A stretch of 55,267 nt of DNA from Croceivirga sp. (GTDB lineage: Bacteria; Bacteroidota; Bacteroidia; Flavobacteriales; Flavobacteriaceae): positions 1 through 55,267 of the forward strand of contig JANQRG010000012.1 of NCBI GenBank assembly GCA_028284665.1. The letters run 5' to 3'. The number at the start of each line of letters is the position of its first letter. Within the stretch, counting starts at the first letter, position 1. This document shows, one piece after another, positions 54,101 to 55,267 of the stretch. The translations under genes and the position numbers were made by a program. Under the pieces are notes generated by a model, which made no database searches, was not told where the DNA came from, and worked only from the letters and a program-made list of their open reading frames with translations.

Positions 54101-55267
54101 GATTTGTGGATGGACTTACCCAACACACCACAAAAATTCAATCGGGTAGATAATCTTGAAGAGAAAATCGGCCCACTTGAATCCATTCTATTAAACAAAG
54201 AGGCCTACCTGAATTTTGCCAGTGGGGATGGGGCTTGCCTGGGCTGCTCGGAGAAATCAGTGGTGCATTTGTTTATCGCCACTGTTGAGTCGCTCATGCA
54301 ACCACGTATTGAAAAACACATGGCCTATCTGGAGGAACTCACGGATAAACTGGAAAAACATATCCAGGTGAAGTTGATGAATCGCGTGGATTTGACCGAT
54401 TCGGATGCCATGTCCAAAATCGTTGGTGAAATGCAAAGTTCCGATTTAACCATGGCCGAAATTACACGCAGGTTGGAATCTGAGCATGAAAGTGAACCGA
54501 TTGACCAGGAATGGCTGCGCAACGTAACCCAGCTACTGGCTCAATTAAAGAAACTGAAGTGGAAATATACCAATGGTACCACAGGTAAAGGTCGCTCAAA
54601 TATGGGCATGCTTAACTCCACCGGATGTACTTCCGTATGGGGCAGCACCTGGCCATTCAACCCCTATCCTTTCCCATGGGCCAACCACTTATTCCAGGAT
54701 TCACCGTCTATGGCAATGGGTGTTTTTGAAGGACATATGGCCAAAATGGCCGAAGGTTTTAAAGCCATACGTAAGGCAGAACTGGAGCTCGAAGGAAAAT
54801 ACGATGCCACTGAACATGACGACTTCTTCACCTACTTTACCTGGAAGCAGTTTACCGATGAAGAATGGTTGCTTTGTCCGCCAGTGGTAGCGCTTGGTGG
54901 AGATGGGGCCATGTATGACATTGGCTTCCAGAATCTATCCCGCTTAATGGCGTCCGGAAAACCGATCAAAGTGATCATCGTAGATACACAGGTATACTCC
55001 AATACAGGAGGTCAGGCCTGTACCTCCGGATTCATTGGTCAGGTTTCGGATATGGCAGAATACGGTAAAGTATGGAAGGGAAAAAGTGAACCGCGAAAAG
55101 AGATCGGGCTCATCGCCATGGCACACCGAAACACCTACGTTTTACAAGCCACATTGGCCAATACCAGTCAGATGATTGAAGGCTTTATTGATGGTTTGAT
55201 GACCAAACGACCGGCTCTTTTTAATCTCTATACTACCTGCCAACCGGAACATGGTGTAGGAGATGAT
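51188..55267 (+). CDS. nifJ: Pyruvate:ferredoxin/flavodoxin oxidoreductase, 3' end outside the window
   Basis: The first 1360 residues are present and the frame is open to the window edge. It converts pyruvate and CoA to acetyl-CoA and CO2 with ferredoxin or flavodoxin, in principle reversibly. Domains in order: pyrimidine-binding TPP domain (from about 35, YPITPSTQMGE), central domains, the gamma domain (near 510-680, HSIGGWGAITTGKNLA), two 4Fe-4S motifs (C805-C815 and C939-C949), then the PP-binding TPP domain with CLGC (C1017, C1020), TGCTS (C1147), GDGAMYD (D1239) and VYSNTGGQ. The gap of 127 residues between C1020 and C1147 is about 100 longer than in classical enzymes and is filled with charged helical sequence. 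Confidence 0.95.
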   Translation, partial: MSQTLLQKIVPQKKSTTSKGTKSSKYKYPGKPVAMDGNSAAIMCERESTDAAGAYPITPSTQMGEFWADAAAKGHLNISDKPLIFVEPEGEHAAAAVTAGLSMTGLRASNFSSGQGIAYMHESLYAAVGKRLTYVLNIGARAMTKSTLNVHAGHDDYHAVDDTGFFQMFAKKAQHVADLNIIAHRIAELALTPGIIAQDGFLTTHLIESFLLPERELIKEYLGRPDDIIKTPTPAQRIIYGETRRRIPELWDVDNPVMAGIVQNQDSYMQSVAAQRPFFFDHIKELTDQAFEEYYQLTGRRYQRVMTYRAEDADYLILGQGSLVPSAEVVVDYLRETRGIKVGVVDLVMFRPFPADLLGEILKGKKAVTILERLDQPLAVDSPITREVRSVLNKCVENGVHKKQHPYPELATYSVTDMPAIYSGSFGMGSRDLQPEGIIGAIENMLPDGKHKKNFYLSIDFIREIPHSPKQKAYQETIVESYPRVKELSVRGSENPNLMPKDAVTVRFHSIGGWGAITTGKNLAMTLYELLGYDIKANPKYGSEKKGQPTTYYLAAASEPIRINCEYFYVDVVLSPDPNVFKHTNALAGLKKGGSFIIQSDKKTPDEVWADIPERYQKIIIDKNIHVFYIDGFKIAREEATDPELQLRMQGIAFQGAFFAASPLMEKSGLSEEKLLTAIEGQLQQKFGSKGQRVVDDNMRVVKRGFDEVHEITNKVLGAGDKTQNNGQASLPLPRMMKEIPQSASQLSDIHRFWEQTGNFYLRGMGNDNLTDPFIGLSVMPAVSSVFRDMTGIRFEHPQWVPNNCTACGDCYTICPDTAIPGLVSEVSDVFDTIVKRVKQRHGKLEHLPKAVRKMEGHVRKLFSASKNGATVNDHMQHAIDMTIDSAEDSAALAKEFDWFKEELGEFNFALTRPYFDLHEKKQENSGGLFSITINPNTCKGCMECVAVCDDEALITIPQTEGSIAKLNKEWDLWMDLPNTPQKFNRVDNLEEKIGPLESILLNKEAYLNFASGDGACLGCSEKSVVHLFIATVESLMQPRIEKHMAYLEELTDKLEKHIQVKLMNRVDLTDSDAMSKIVGEMQSSDLTMAEITRRLESEHESEPIDQEWLRNVTQLLAQLKKLKWKYTNGTTGKGRSNMGMLNSTGCTSVWGSTWPFNPYPFPWANHLFQDSPSMAMGVFEGHMAKMAEGFKAIRKAELELEGKYDATEHDDFFTYFTWKQFTDEEWLLCPPVVALGGDGAMYDIGFQNLSRLMASGKPIKVIIVDTQVYSNTGGQACTSGFIGQVSDMAEYGKVWKGKSEPRKEIGLIAMAHRNTYVLQATLANTSQMIEGFIDGLMTKRPALFNLYTTCQPEHGVGDD

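Noticed and set aside
1-55267. CRISPR array, prophage, integron or transposon
   Set aside because: No regularly spaced repeats, integrase, transposase, capsid or Cas motifs were seen on either strand.
51188-55267. Frameshift or split in the PFOR gene
   Set aside because: The frame is open without interruption over 1360 codons to the window edge; the extra length is explained by an insertion between cluster cysteines.

Overview
The window looks like chromosomal DNA of a marine-type member of the Flavobacteriaceae (Bacteroidota). The main reasons are two SusC/SusD outer-membrane nutrient-uptake pairs, lipoproteins with acidic residues straight after the lipid-carrying cysteine, an FG-GAP/ASPIC lipoprotein, a Bacteroidota-style V-type ATPase operon containing a DUF2764 subunit, and an ArsR/DUF6428 locus. 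I see no phage, integrase, transposase or CRISPR array.

Layout. (1) 1-603: tRNA-Val(GAC) with a duplicated tRNA 5' fragment and a palindrome next to it, then a QueD/PTPS-family gene. (2) 729-16288: a nutrient-acquisition locus with a secreted sulfatase, a GMC oxidoreductase and its small Tat-type partner, a cupin-AraC regulator, SusC, SusD, a lipoprotein made of four copies of one domain, and a large FG-GAP/ASPIC lipoprotein in its own transcription unit. No glycoside hydrolase is present. (3) 16383-20795: a second SusC/SusD pair on the minus strand. (4) 21444-28287: a five-gene RND efflux operon (outer-membrane-barrel-like protein, Spy/CpxP-like protein, adaptor, permease, TolC-like channel), closed by a bidirectional terminator and followed by a short AraC-type HTH gene. 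(5) 29293-31179: a PagL-like lipid A deacylase and a sterol desaturase/fatty acid hydroxylase-family membrane enzyme, convergent. (6) 31450-34115 (minus): an LCIB/LCIC-type carbonic anhydrase-like protein, a short Na/Pi-cotransporter-family protein and a universal stress protein. (7) 34509-42831: a Usp-Usp-TPR protein followed by V-type ATPase genes A, B, E, DUF2764, D, I and K; the rotor subunit keeps residues that bind Na+ in the Enterococcus enzyme. (8) 42913-47615: an OmpR/histidine kinase pair and phosphoenolpyruvate carboxylase. (9) 48065-50481: ArsR, an exported cysteine-free homologue of LMW phosphatase/arsenate reductase, a DUF6428 protein and a metallophosphoesterase, with repeated ATTGCAAT-type operator candidates. 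(10) 51188-end: a long pyruvate:ferredoxin oxidoreductase, cut by the window edge.

Working together. Regions 6-8 and 10 place carbonic anhydrase-like, Na+-linked transport, Na+-type V-ATPase, PEP carboxylase and PFOR genes within about 24 kb. PEP carboxylase uses bicarbonate and PFOR exchanges CO2, so an inorganic-carbon/energy island is a reasonable hypothesis, though it is inferred from neighbourhood only. Regions 2-3 serve uptake and periplasmic processing of a sulfated or oxidisable organic substrate that I cannot identify. Function calls rest on motif recognition by eye; no database search was run.
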